Shown here: in pieces, positions 10,701-19,399 of the stretch
Position numbering within the stretch: the stretch's first letter is position 1
Layout of the letters: every line of letters begins with the position of its first letter
DNA from: Candidatus Peribacteria bacterium
Lineage (GTDB): Bacteria > Patescibacteria > JAEDAM01 > Absconditabacterales > Absconditicoccaceae
Assembly: GCA_031261265.1 (NCBI GenBank)
Contig: JAISKI010000018.1
Span: forward strand, 1-47,413
DNA: 47,413 nucleotides
Direction: 5' to 3'
Notes under the pieces: model-generated
Seen by the model: the letters and a program-made list of their open reading frames with translations, nothing else
Databases searched by the model: none
Told to the model about the DNA's origin: nothing
Made by a program: the position numbers and the translations under genes

Positions 10701-11332
10701 TGTCTTCCAGCTTTTTCTTTTAAACTTCCCAAAAGTTCACTAAGATATTCAGCTCGTTCTCCCAATTTTTTTCTTTCCCAATAGAGTAAAAATCAGAGTC
10801 CCAAAAAGAGAATCCAGCTTACTACAGAGAAAAGAATTCCAATCCCCAGTAAAATTTGTACGATTGCGAGAAACACAATCAATCCAATCCCAAGCGTCAA
10901 TAATAATTCTTGCCATCTATGCTGAGAAAATTTCAATCGTTTCCTTTCAATAAAGCTTCCCAAAGCAAAGAATCCCACCAACGTATACGTCCCCAATGCA
11001 AAAAGCAACAGAGAATTAAAAATCGTGATAAACCATCCAAATCCGATCGTGCCTCCTTTTCGCATGCTATGTATCAATCCAAAAACAGCCACTCCACATC
11101 CGAGTAAAATCGCCAACGTCTTCACGTTAAAACGCTTTGCCCTGAGCAGATAGAGCAGGGGAGGCAACGCACACACTATCGCAGAAATCAGAATTCCTCG
11201 ATTAGCACCTACAGAGAGCACATCTTTGTAATACGTATGAGAGCCTAGATATACCACAAGGCTTTCTCGTCAAAAGAAGAAAAGCACAATGACCAAAAGC
11301 GATCAAAGGAGAATTTTTCGGTAGTCTTTCAT
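7790..11332 (-). CDS. 1180-aa multi-pass membrane protein, possibly GT-C-like
   Basis: A single gene in table 25; TGA glycines occur at six sites, two just after the start, and standard-code reading breaks it into five pieces in one frame. It begins MKDYRKILLGSLLVIVLFFF. The N-terminal two thirds hold many transmembrane helices; a large soluble part (about residues 600-740, from STNSFSPKAVV) interrupts them, two or three helices follow, and about 330 C-terminal residues are soluble. The segment WDANHEYMYTPKILAENAG, right after a membrane helix, resembles the first outward loop of GT-C glycosyltransferases (PMT, STT3 and relatives), where acidic residues are catalytic. This is inference, not identification. 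It follows pduL on the same strand by 52 bp and may share its promoter. Confidence 0.75.
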
Positions 11333-11384
11333 GATTGGAAAATAAAAAATCTAAAAAATATCGTTTCATATATAAGGAAATAGT

Positions 11385-11951
11385 CTAGATTTGCAAATCT
11401 CATCGAGCACCAGCACCTAATCCAGCACCATTCGCCTCGTCCATATCCAAGTGCATATCCAAAGCAAACCTATCACTCGCTCTAACCACCACATTCTCAA
11501 AAATCACGGCTCTCTCCCCAGGAGTAGCAACTTTTACAATATCGCCATTCTTCACTCCAAAATTCTCTGCGTCAGCCACACTCATATGAATATGCCTCTG
11601 AGCCACAATCAACCCTTGCCTTAGTTGAACGGAACCCTTCGGTCCAATAATCTCAATTTCTGCACTTCCTTCCAAATCTCCACTTTCTTTCACGGGAGCT
11701 TTCGTCCCAAGTTTATAATTGTCAGAAGCGAGGATTTCCACTTGCGTAAATTTTCTGTAAGGACCAAGCACTCTTACTCCTGATATCTCTCCTTTAGGTC
11801 CTTTGATCGTGAGGGTTTCTTCACAAGCATATTGTCCAGGCTGGGAAAGCTCTTTCATCTGCGTGCACTGATAATTTGCTCCAAAAAGCGTATTTGCATC
11901 TTCCTGAGATAAGTGCAGATGTCTGTTGGATATTCCAATAGGTACTCTCAT
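11385..11951 (-). CDS. pduL: phosphate propanoyltransferase / phosphotransacetylase
   Basis: 188 aa in table 25; the TGA at 11400 is read through (R-G-DLQI, then TAG). PduL moves an acyl group between CoA and phosphate, giving acetyl phosphate or propanoyl phosphate. Both halves of the family's metal-binding signature are present: VPIGISNRHLHLS at the N-terminus and VAQRHIHMS in the second half, each with the paired His residues that bind zinc; the middle carries GPYRKFTQVEI, also typical. There is no encapsulation peptide, and no shell genes are near, so this is a cytosolic housekeeping form able to link acetyl-CoA to ATP through acetate kinase. Start MRVPIG at 11951 is preferred over a 17-residue hydrophobic extension. 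Confidence 0.93.
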
Positions 11952-12007
11952 TGGTGTAATAAAAAAGAATAAAAAATTGATTTTGTTATCAATGATCAAC
12001 AAGAATT

Positions 12008-12035
12008 ACTATAATTAAAACCCTTGTATTTTCAA
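12008..12035 (-). promoter_or_regulatory. pduL promoter
   Basis: Minus-strand TTGAAA (12030-12035), 16-bp spacer, TATAGT (12008-12013), about 57 bp before the pduL ATG. The intergenic space to 12129 is nearly pure A/T. Confidence 0.5.
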
Positions 12036-12128
12036 GAGATAGATTATTTGATATAATACTAATATTTACTATTGATATTAGATAGAAAATATATAATATA
12101 ACATTGATTTTTAAATATAATATAAAAT

Positions 12129-12581
12129 ATGATTAACTCATTATCAAATAACTATTCTTATAAAGAAGGGGAAGAAACCACAAACTATTCTTCAGATCTT
12201 TTGCAAGAAATTAAACATCCTTCTCTAGACTTAAAATTGGGAAGAAAATGCCCTTTACAAAGTCAGGATCGAGGGGAAATAACAAATCTTTTTAAAGAAA
12301 ATCATGGCAAGAAGGCAATAGATCTAATAGGTACTTGTGAACCTAGCTTTCCTGATTGGAAAAATGAAGACGTATATGAGATTATTGATTATGGAGGAAA
12401 TGTTCACATTGCAAAAGTAGATCCTTCTCGTCAATGGATGTCCGAGTGATTAGAACGAAAAGTCATTAAATCTGAATCAGGAATATCATGAAATATCTAT
12501 TGAGCACTTATCCTAGCATGGAGATTAAAATCCTACTACGATGCAACTTTAGAAAAACAAATTGAGATCGAATATAAATAG
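12129..12581 (+). CDS. hypothetical protein, 150 aa
   Basis: TGA glycines at 12447, 12489 and 12501 join what would look like a 106-aa protein to its true C-terminus (GNIYGALILAWRLKSYYDAT), ending at TAG 12579. No signal peptide; the first 40 residues are polar and probably disordered, and the rest has mixed hydrophobicity. I recognise no family. It is separated by about 50 bp from the next gene on the same strand and probably shares its transcript. Confidence 0.65.
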
Positions 12582-12632
12582 AATAAGTAATATGCAATAA
12601 ATAATTTTATTCTCGTACCAAAGAACATCTGC

Positions 12633-13457
12633 ATGTGAGAGACCGTCCCATTTTTCCCTTATAAACAATTTCCTAATGTTCCTCTTTTCGGTTCGACAGA
12701 AGAAGCTAAAACATTTCTAGAAGAAATAGAAGGAAGCGTTAGAAACTCTCTCAGTACCCTTTTTGCAGTAGGAAATGAAATACTACTTTTAAGAAACACA
12801 GGAGTACTAAATATCGATTACTCTGAAGAACTCTTAACTACCTTAAATACAAGAATAGATCTGGTAAAGAAAAATACTAAAGCTAGTCAAATCCCTCAGA
12901 TTATCAATGAGGAGAATATAAAAAAATATTTAGAATACGGAGAAAATTATAAAGGTCGGTATGAAAAAACTAAATTGCTCTTACAAGAAAAATATCCCCA
13001 TGAAGATATTTCCTATCTCGTAAAACTCCTGACTATTACAAGCCAAAATGTAGATATTAGTTCAAATATCACCTTTTTTAAAAGATTAATAGAAAACGAA
13101 GGTATTGTTGAAAAAAGACATCCCTTTTCTATGGATCAAATACAACGTATTAAAAATGGAGAAGAACCTAGTGGACCAAAAATTCATCAGTATTATAGTG
13201 CTATTATGGGGGATCCAAATGCTGTAACGGTAGATACTTGGATTGCTAGGGTCTTTGGTATCGAGAGGAAAGCAAAACGAAAAGAGAAAACCGTAACAAG
13301 CTCTTTGGGACCACTTGATCACCTTTTTTGTTGGTATTATATTAGAAGTCAAGCTCCTACCTATGGATTAACTCCAGCAGAAATGACGATAATGCTTCGA
13401 CGAGGAATAAGAATCGCGAATAAGCAACCATTAAAAGATTACGATTATTACTTGTAA
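12633..13457 (+). CDS. hypothetical protein, 274 aa
   Basis: Starts MGETVPFFPYKQFPN in table 25, where the second codon is TGA; this opens the frame about 340 bp further upstream than the first ATG of the standard reading. The N-terminal half is helical. The C-terminal half has the run GDPNAVTVDTWIARVFG, a pattern like the G-D...VTVD..(A/H)R segment of helix-hairpin-helix DNA glycosylase-like and phage proteins, then a hydrophobic helix and PAEMTIMLRRGIRIAN. The resemblance is loose and I would not name an activity. An upstream ATA or ATT start cannot be excluded because the frame stays open back to TAA 12588. A hairpin follows the stop. Confidence 0.6.
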
Positions 13458-13461
13458 AAAA

Positions 13462-13489
13462 CTGACCCTTTTTTCAAGGTCAGCTTTTC
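13462..13489. terminator. hairpin between convergent genes
   Basis: Stem CTGACC/GGTCAG (13462-13467 with 13478-13483) around a T-rich loop, with CTTTTCT on the right and AAAAA on the left. It lies between the 274-aa gene and the end of recA and may serve both. Confidence 0.5.
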
Positions 13490-13492
13490 TTT

Positions 13493-14569
13493 CTATTCAT
13501 TTCCTTCTTCTACTCCAGTAATATCCTCTGCGATTTCCTCTAAATTATCAAATACTTCATCATCAAGCACTTTTTTTCCAGTCCTCATATCTTTAATAGC
13601 TCCTTCAATCTTTTTCGTCAACTCTGCCAACACTTTCTCATCAGACTCCAAATACTGAGCTAATTTTTCTCTTCCTTGCAATTTCTGAGTACCGATAGTG
13701 TAGAATGCTCCCCCTTTGGTAATCAGCTTTAAAAGTACTCCTGCCTCAATAATATCCGTAGTCGTATCATATCCCATTTTCCACTTCACAGGGAGCTCAG
13801 CAGTCTTGAACGGAGCGGCAATCTTATTTTTAGCAATCTTTACTTTCGCGAAGTATCAGATTTGTTCTTTGTCTTCCATAATTTTATCTCCCTTTCTGAT
13901 TTCAATCCTCTGAGAAGAGAAAAATTTCAAAGCATTTCCTCCTGTAGTTGTTTCTGGATTTCCAAACATAATTCAGATTTTCATTCTGATTTGATTGATG
14001 AAAATGCAAGTAGTACCCGTTTTAGCAAGGACAGAAGTCAGTTTTCTGAGACCTTGAGACATCATTCTAGCTTGTAATCCCATATAACTATCTCCCATAT
14101 CTCCCTCCACCTCAGCTTTTGGCGTGAGTGCAGCCACAGAATCAATCACAATCAATTTCACATTTCCAGATTTGGCAAGCTCTTCCGCAATTTGCAAGGC
14201 TTGTTCTCCATAGTCAGGCTGAGAAAGGAAAAGTTCCTCAATATTCACCCCCAGCTTTTTGGCATAATGAGGATCAAGAGCATGCTCAGCATCAATAAAA
14301 GCAGCAATTTCTCCTTTTTTCTGTACCTCAGCAATCGCGTGGAGAGCGAGAGTCGTCTTTCCACTGGATTCAGGTCCATAAATTTCTACCACCCTTCCCT
14401 CAGGATATCCACCACCCAGAATCAAATCCAAGATGTAAGATCCACTATGGAAGGTGTTTACCAACCCAAAATTGGAATTGTCACCCATTCTGATTACGGC
14501 CCCTTTACCGAATTGTTTTTCAATGCTAGCGAGAGCATCTTTGAGTCCTTGTGCATTTTTTGCAGGCAT
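13493..14569 (-). CDS. recA: recombinase A
   Basis: 358 aa in table 25, typical for RecA. It forms filaments on single-stranded DNA, drives homologous pairing and stimulates LexA self-cleavage. Walker A is GPESSGKTT, Walker [13 protein letters not shown], loop 1 [20 protein letters not shown], loop 2 begins INQIRMKIG and continues [17 protein letters not shown]; the Gly after MKI is a TGA (13973), an invariant residue in the family. A second TGA supplies Gly near 13858, then [17 protein letters not shown]. The tail ends acidic ([11 protein letters not shown]) as usual. It is divergent from lexA across a 198-bp region that holds a candidate operator. Confidence 0.98.
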
Positions 14570-14647
14570 TTTTATATAGTAAGAGTATAAAACATCATTG
14601 CGTGATAGGTTGTAAGAAAAAAAAATAAAAAATCAAGACTTTTTTTA

Positions 14648-14662
14648 CAAGGTTGTACCTTG
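14648..14662. promoter_or_regulatory. candidate LexA operator palindrome
   Basis: CAAGGT-TGT-ACCTTG, a perfect 15-bp palindrome, lies in the gap between divergent recA and the lexA-like gene. It sits just outside TTGATT hexamers on each side (minus strand near 14636, plus strand at 14710). Position and symmetry suit a dimeric repressor controlling both genes; that LexA binds it is inference. Confidence 0.5.
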
Positions 14663-14709
14663 ATTATCAAATAACGTCAAAATTTGAATAATTTAAATCA
14701 AAAATGTCT

Positions 14710-14737
14710 TGATTTCGTCAACGGAATTTCTATACTG
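14710..14737 (+). promoter_or_regulatory. lexA promoter
   Basis: TTGATT (14710-14715), 16-bp spacer, TATACT (14732-14737). The transcript would carry a leader of about 24 nt before ATG 14768. Confidence 0.65.
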
Positions 14738-14767
14738 TAGTCAGCTTTATTTTTTAATCCTATCACC

Positions 14768-15391
14768 ATGCCTGTATTCAAAGAAATTGATGACGTTCAA
14801 AAAGCACTCATTCTGTTCTTCAAAAAAAACGTAAACGAAGAGGGAATCACTCTGAGAGAAATAGCAGCCGCTATCGGAGTAAAACATCCACAAACCGTTT
14901 TAAACAAGCTCAACCAACTCGTTTTGAGAGGATTCTTTACAAAAGATGATAAAGGGTACCGCTTGATCCGCGAAAGTATTACCGACAAATTCACAGACAT
15001 TATCCAGCTCCCCATTTTCGGATTTGCTCAATGTGGAAATCAAGGAAAAGCGATTATCAATGAATATACCCAAGAAAGAATCCCTGTAACGATGTCCTTC
15101 ATGGGCACTACAGACATTCAGCGTTGTTTCTTCGTGCGTGCAAAAGGAAACTCTATGGAACCCAAAGTACAAGATGGAGACCTCTTATTGATCCACCAAC
15201 AAGACGCTTATGATGAAAATGATTTTGTCTTTGTAGTACACAATCAGCTCCCAAAACTCAAAAAAATTATTAAACAAGATGGAAAACTCTGGCTTGAAAG
15301 TATCAACAGATTCTTCGACAAGGTAGAGATCGATCCCTACGATGAAACCAAAATCATCGGAGTAGTAAAAAAGATCATCAAAGACCTATAA
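14768..15391 (+). CDS. lexA: LexA-like S24 repressor
   Basis: 207 aa. The N-terminal winged helix-turn-helix (about residues 8-68, with LREIAAAIGVKHPQTVLNKLNQL) resembles the LexA DNA-binding domain. The C-terminal peptidase domain has the catalytic Ser in KGNSMEPKVQDGDLLLI and the Lys in NQLPKLKKI. The usual Ala-Gly cleavage dipeptide appears to be Cys-Gly here (GFAQCGNQG), a noteworthy change if that alignment holds. The divergent recA gene and a shared palindrome support an SOS role. A UmuD-like or phage repressor is the alternative, but the HTH and context favour LexA. Confidence 0.85.
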   Translation: MPVFKEIDDVQKALILFFKKNVNEEGITLREIAAAIGVKHPQTVLNKLNQLVLRGFFTKDDKGYRLIRESITDKFTDIIQLPIFGFAQCGNQGKAIINEYTQERIPVTMSFMGTTDIQRCFFVRAKGNSMEPKVQDGDLLLIHQQDAYDENDFVFVVHNQLPKLKKIIKQDGKLWLESINRFFDKVEIDPYDETKIIGVVKKIIKDL

Positions 15392-15412
15392 AAATAAGCA
15401 AGATAAAACAAC

Positions 15413-15446
15413 AAGATAGCCTAAACTTATGGGCTATCTTTTTTTC
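15413..15446 (+). terminator. lexA terminator
   Basis: 9-bp stem AAGATAGCC/GGCTATCTT (15413-15421 with 15432-15440) followed by a T run. Confidence 0.85.
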
Positions 15447-15462
15447 TGTCTATAATTTTCAA

Positions 15463-15575
15463 CAACCCCTCCGCCCTATCGGGCACCTCAGCCGATATTA
15501 TCGGCTGGAGAGGGAGGACGACAAGTAGGGATAGGGCTCGTCCCTATCCGATGAGGACAACGGAAGAGGGGGTTG
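15463..15575. repeat. GC-rich multi-hairpin palindromic element
   Basis: An outer stem CAACCCC/GGGGTTG (15463-15469 with 15569-15575) encloses three hairpins: GCCC-TATC-GGGC (15473-15484), CAGCCGATA/TATCGGCTG (15489-15507) and GGATAGGG/CCCTATCC (15529-15549). Base composition differs sharply from the AT-rich surroundings. There is no reading frame. It could be a REP/MITE-like mobile palindrome or a structured RNA. Confidence 0.7.
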
Positions 15576-15631
15576 AATTCCCTATATACTAAATCTATAA
15601 GATAGTCTTATTATCTAAATAAGGCTATTTT

Positions 15632-17008
15632 TTATCTCCCCTTAAACACCACCCCAAAAGTCGCAAAAATAACATAGATATCCATTGATAAAGACCAGTT
15701 TTGAATATAATACAAATCCAGCCTCGCCTCTTCTTCAAACGGTAAATTATCTCTTCCAAAAACCTGTGCATATCCCGTAATTCCAGGCTTGATACTCAAA
15801 ACTCTCCTCATCCACGGCTCATACCTTTCCACTTCATTCGGCAAATGTGGTCTAGGTCCAACTAACGACATATCTCAGAGTAAAACCTGGAAAAGCTGAG
15901 GTAATTCATCTAACGAGGTCTTACGCAAAAACTTCCCAAGTTTCGTGACTCTGGGATCATCCTTGATCTTTGGCAAGATCCCTTTTCTGTTATTCGCATC
16001 GCTATCAATCAGCTTTTTATAAAGTTCATCAGCCCCTGTTCCTCCATATCCCACACTTAAATGGGTATACATCGAACGAAACTTGTAAAACGTGAAGACT
16101 TTTCCACCTTTCCCCACTCTTTTCGACTTGTAAATCACAGGACCTGGACTATCAATCTTGATCAGTAAGGCAATAATCAGCATAAAAGGCAGACCAATAA
16201 TAATCCCAATAACTGAACCTACCAGATCAAAAAGTCTCTTTACCACCACGGATCGTCCGTCCAACTGAGAATGTTTGTACTCCATAGCAATGATCGAATC
16301 AATCTTTTCTGGCTTGTAGACAACATCTTCCAAAAAATATCCTTCACTAATATGGAAAAATCTCGTCTCATAAAATCTGATTTTTTCAAACATCAGTTGT
16401 AATCCATCTTTCTCAAAATTCCCTAAAGCAACCGTGATGGAATACTGTTGCAAATCAATGCTATCAATATCTTTTCGTTCAATAAATTCTGTCGGGAAAG
16501 AGAAATTTTGCCTGATCGTATCAATCACTTCTCCACTATCTATCGTGTTATTGGAGACAATCAATACCTTTTTTCCAGCTTTTTTTTGGAGTTTAAAATC
16601 AATAAGATATCGCAACTGGTCAAAGAGAAAAAGTACGAGATAAGCGAGTAGGGCAGTGGTAATAATCACAAATCTTGAGATTCCCCACATAAAGACGATT
16701 CCTTGCCCAAAATAGGATACAAACGTGATACAGATAAACCGATACATCCAGACTTTTGAGAGAGTTTTGATATAACTTTCAGCAGTTCTATTCAGTTCAT
16801 ATAAATTTTTAATCAACCCCCAAGCCACAAAGATCACTGCAGAAAGCAGAGCAAAAATCTGTAGCTCTTTCACGTTGATCAGAGGAATATCGAGAGGAAG
16901 AAAATTCCCTAGGGTCCTGAGTTTGTAAGTCAGTCGGAAAACCAACAAAATCAGCCCCAAATGAATGAGAGGTCTCACGAGACGAAAGATTCTAATTTGT
17001 TGCCACAT
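15632..17008 (-). CDS. polyprenyl glycosyl-1-phosphate transferase
   Basis: 458 aa in table 25. It should transfer a sugar 1-phosphate to undecaprenyl phosphate at the membrane and so start a surface polysaccharide or glycan. N-terminal part: about four transmembrane helices and a CoA-binding-like domain (KKVLIVSNNTIDSGEVID). C-terminal catalytic part: KRLFDLVGSVIGIIIGLPFM membrane hairpin, SPGPVIYKSKRVGKGGKVF, FYKFRSM, KTSLDELPQLFQVLLG and DMSLVGPRPHLP. The Gly before DMSLVGPRP is TGA (15872), an invariant Gly in the WbaP/WcaJ family. No other glycan genes are adjacent apart from the 1180-aa membrane protein 4 kb away. Confidence 0.93.
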
Positions 17009-17121
17009 CTTTGTCTAGAAAGGAATAAAGAGATATCTCTATAGGTAGGGAATTCCTCCCAAAAAACAAGATCATCTTTTTTTATTTTATTGAAAAAATA
17101 CCTCAGAAGAGTAATTTTCTG

Positions 17122-17151
17122 TTGCATTTCCCCTACATTTTAGTATATACT
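17122..17151 (+). promoter_or_regulatory. promoter of the tRNA unit
   Basis: TTGCAT (17122-17127), 18-bp spacer, TATACT (17146-17151), about 15 bp before the first tRNA-like sequence. Confidence 0.55.
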
Positions 17152-17165
17152 ACAAGGTAATGAAT

Positions 17166-17230
17166 AGGGCATTAGCTCAGAGGTACCCCGCAGTACTGCG
17201 GGGCAAAGCCGCATGTCAGAGGTTTGACAT
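17166..17230 (+). pseudogene. aberrant partial copy of tRNA-Trp
   Basis: The first 20 bases (AGGGCATTAGCTCAGAGGTA) are identical to the start of the intact tRNA-Trp 80 bp downstream. The copy then departs into a perfect 18-bp palindrome, CCCCGCAGTACTGCGGGG (17186-17203), then resumes with CAAAGCCGC and a degraded T-arm-like part (TGTCAGAGGTTTGACA), and lacks the 3' acceptor strand and CCA. It cannot form a normal tRNA. It lies in the same transcript as the true gene. Confidence 0.65.
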
Positions 17231-17245
17231 TGATAAACAAAACAC

Positions 17246-17320
17246 AGGGCATTAGCTCAGAGGTAGAGCGGTGGTCTCCAAAGCCGCGCGTCGGAGGTTC
17301 GATTCCTTCATGCCCTGCCA
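17246..17320 (+). tRNA. tRNA-Trp(CCA)
   Basis: Acceptor AGGGCAT/ATGCCCT, D-arm GCTC..GAGC, anticodon arm with loop CTCCAAA giving anticodon CCA, T-arm with TTCGATT loop, discriminator G and an encoded 3' CCA. Anticodon CCA pairs with UGG only, in keeping with UGA being a glycine codon here and not tryptophan. Confidence 0.93.
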
Positions 17321-17338
17321 TAAAAGAAATAAGAAAAT

Positions 17339-17364
17339 TCTGAACTTGTAATTCAGATTTTTTT
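17339..17364 (+). terminator. tRNA terminator
   Basis: TCTGAA/TTCAGA stem (17339-17344 with 17352-17357) followed by seven T. The stem overlaps the -35 region of the rnpB promoter. Confidence 0.65.
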
Positions 17365-17373
17365 CTATATACT
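17346..17373 (+). promoter_or_regulatory. rnpB promoter
   Basis: TTGTAA (17346-17351), 16-bp spacer, TATACT (17368-17373). The expected transcription start near 17380-17382 coincides with the 5' strand of RNase P helix P1. Confidence 0.65.
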
Positions 17374-17381
17374 AAATCTAT

Positions 17382-17704
17382 CCAAACAAAGTACAACTCC
17401 CCGATGAATCGGGGGGAGGAAAGTCCTGACATTATACCAAGGGAGGTAGCTCACGGCTACTGGATGCAACTCAGCCAAATGAAAGTGCCACAGAAACGAA
17501 AACTAGCCCCGATTCGTCGGGATGAAAGATGCAACGTGAAGATGTTCCGCTTGCGGTGCTACTTCTCCTCAGTTGAACTGATAGTTCTTCGAGTGGTAAA
17601 CCACTTCCTAATGCAAGCTTACCCGAGAGGGCAGTGCAAGACAAAAGCTTTACGCTTTTCCAGACATATCGTACTTGAAACACAGAATCAGGCTTATTGT
17701 TTGG
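17382..17704 (+). ncRNA. rnpB: RNase P RNA
   Basis: The catalytic RNA that trims tRNA 5' leaders. Conserved signatures in order: GGAGGAAAGTCC, GAAAGTGCCACAGAAA, GTGGTAAACCAC and ACAGAATCAGGCTTAT. The ends pair perfectly as helix P1, CCAAACAA (17382-17389) with TTGTTTGG (17697-17704), which fixes both boundaries. Length of about 323 nt is normal for bacteria. It follows tRNA-Trp and converges on a small gene whose stop lies 8 bp beyond. Confidence 0.93.
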
Positions 17705-17712
17705 CGAGATTC

Positions 17713-18009
17713 CTATCGTTCTTCATCTTCATCTTCAGTTTTTTTAGGTTTTTTAAAAATATTTTTGGGTTTCTTGAAAAGAGGAGGTTTACTTTTAACC
17801 TCTTTTTTTACATGGTCCACGGTAGTATGTACCGTATGATGCAGTTCTCAAACTCCTAATTCCAAAAAATCCTTCAAAGGTTCTAATTTCTTTGTCTTCT
17901 TAGTAGCATCTTCCTCTGAAACAGATTTTTTTGGCTTTTCTATATAGCCACCACCCATTACAGCACCGATGAGTCGCTTATTAAATCTTTCCTCCAATCC
18001 CATGATCAT
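17713..18009 (-). CDS. small basic protein, 98 aa
   Basis: Frame MIMGLEERFNKRLIGAVMGG to TAG 17713 in table 25, with one TGA Gly (ELGVG). A short hydrophobic N-terminal part is followed by a Lys-rich, Pro-rich C-terminus (KSKPPLFKKPKNIFKKPKK) and an acidic end. No family recognised. The TGA makes it invisible in the standard code. It converges with rnpB with no space for a terminator, so its tail may overlap rnpB antisense. A start at 18003 is equally possible. Confidence 0.55.
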
Positions 18010-18087
18010 CTTCTAGATAAAAATACGTATTCTTAAGATATAAAAGCAGAAAAGATTTTCAAGCAGAAAAAATAGAGAAAATCTGAT

Positions 18088-18123
18088 CAAAAAAAATAGC
18101 CAGCCTGAAAATACAGACTGACT
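18088..18123 (-). terminator. terminator of the 259-aa gene
   Basis: On the minus strand AGTCAGTCTG pairs with CAGGCTGGCT (two G-U pairs) around TATTTT, followed by a run of T. Confidence 0.75.
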
Positions 18124-18145
18124 ACAATTTAATGAAACCTTCAAG

Positions 18146-18925
18146 TTAGAAACCAATAAATTTTTGGCTAACTAATTGAAAGGACTTTGCAGAAGAAAAT
18201 ACGCTTTTCAGCTGTTCGTATTCTCCGTGCAGGAGGCTCAAACGCCGATCCAAATAGTCTTGACTGATGCCTTCCCACCAACCTTGAATAAGGAGTGCAA
18301 ATGCATCATAGAGTACTTGGAATATCCCCCAGATAGCTTCACGAGCCTCTGGATCAAGGATTGTCGAAATGATTTCGTTCTGCTTCGTTGGATTTTCTGC
18401 AGATTCAGAATCCTTTGGCTTCAAATGATCTCCAATAAATTTAACAACTTGAGGTCCCAAGACATTCCCATCGATTTTGGGCTGAGATTGCGTTTGTTTT
18501 GCAATCTCCTTTGTGAGCTTGGCTGTTGAATTATACCAAGAAAAAGCAAGTTCATCAGATTGTTTTACGCTAAACCCAGCATTTTGCCCAGCAAGTTTAA
18601 TTCGATTTACAACATCCAATTTCGCGGTTAACACCGCGGGAGAATTCGTAATCTCAAACAATCTTATCCCAAGATTATGAACTTCTTTACTGGAAAGTTT
18701 TCCAGTATTCAACAGAACATCTCCGAAAAGTTCGTAGGACTGTTTTGCAGATGCTAGGATCACATGAGGGATTTCCTTACCTTCCGCCAGAGCAAATTGA
18801 ACAAAAGCTTCTTCAAATAGCTCTTTACCTACATCAATTCTCTCCTCTGTAATCCCAAGGTCATTCAACACTCTTTCTAGGATTTCACCAATGACATCTT
18901 TTTTTTCTTCTTTTTTCTCTTCCAT
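18146..18925 (-). CDS. hypothetical protein, 259 aa
   Basis: No in-frame TGA. Predominantly helical and soluble, with charged N-terminus MEEKKEEKKDVIGEILERVL and a Trp-rich part near residue 215 (LLIQGWWEGISQDYLDRRL). No signal peptide or known motif. It is one of the genes driven by an AT-spacer promoter and has a leader of about 80 nt. It lies between rnpB and the reverse transcriptase locus. Function unknown. Confidence 0.7.
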   Translation of the reverse strand: MEEKKEEKKDVIGEILERVLNDLGITEERIDVGKELFEEAFVQFALAEGKEIPHVILASAKQSYELFGDVLLNTGKLSSKEVHNLGIRLFEITNSPAVLTAKLDVVNRIKLAGQNAGFSVKQSDELAFSWYNSTAKLTKEIAKQTQSQPKIDGNVLGPQVVKFIGDHLKPKDSESAENPTKQNEIISTILDPEAREAIWGIFQVLYDAFALLIQGWWEGISQDYLDRRLSLLHGEYEQLKSVFSSAKSFQLVSQKFIGF

Positions 18926-19013
18926 TTTATTAATTTTTATTACATTCTGCTACTTCTTTTAGAGGTTTCACTTCGCCCTCACCCAAAAAATCTTCATCTA
19001 TCAGGCAGTAGAG

Positions 19014-19042
19014 AATATAGGGATATATATATGGAAAGTCAA
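19014..19042 (-). promoter_or_regulatory. promoter, AT-spacer class (2)
   Basis: Minus-strand TTGACT (19037-19042), 17-bp spacer holding ATATATATAT, TATATT (19014-19019). It drives the 259-aa gene. Confidence 0.7.
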
Positions 19043-19084
19043 GGGGATTTTTTAGCTGTGCTTAAAATTAGACAGATTTTTTCT

Positions 19085-19360
19085 TGATTTGTGAGAGAAT
19101 TTCCTTATTACTCAAACTATGTGAGGGTTAATTTACCATATATCCTCATGAGCTTCTGTAGGTCAGAAGCATAGGAGAGAGATCTTTTATGATCAATATT
19201 ATTCGTCTACTGGATAATGTATTCTCCAAGGCAAAGTAATCTCAAAATGATTATGTAATCATTTGATGATATGAGAGATTTGCATTGTCCCAACGCAAAT
19301 AAAAATGGTAAATTACCACTAACGCTCCTTGGTTTTCTACCATAAGGGAGCGTTTTTATA
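19085..19360. ncRNA. hairpin-rich non-coding region beside the reverse transcriptase
   Basis: Between the RT stop (19400) and the 259-aa gene's promoter there is no gene but an unusual density of pairing: GCTTCTG/CAGAAGC (about 19153-19171), AAATGATTA/TAATCATTT nested in AATCTC/GAGATT (about 19248-19280), TTTGC..TTG/CAA.GCAAA (19279-19301), and a long hairpin starting AACGCTCC (19321-19352) followed by T on the plus strand. An 11-bp inverted repeat, TAATTTACCAT (19129-19139) and ATGGTAAATTA (19305-19315), encloses most of them, as the a1/a2 repeats do in retron msr-msd RNAs. Strand and identity are unproven; known retron RNAs usually lie upstream of the RT, whereas this is downstream of it. 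Confidence 0.45.
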
Positions 19361-19399
19361 ACAAATAAAAATAGATATAGGTAGTATTGGCAAAAAAGA

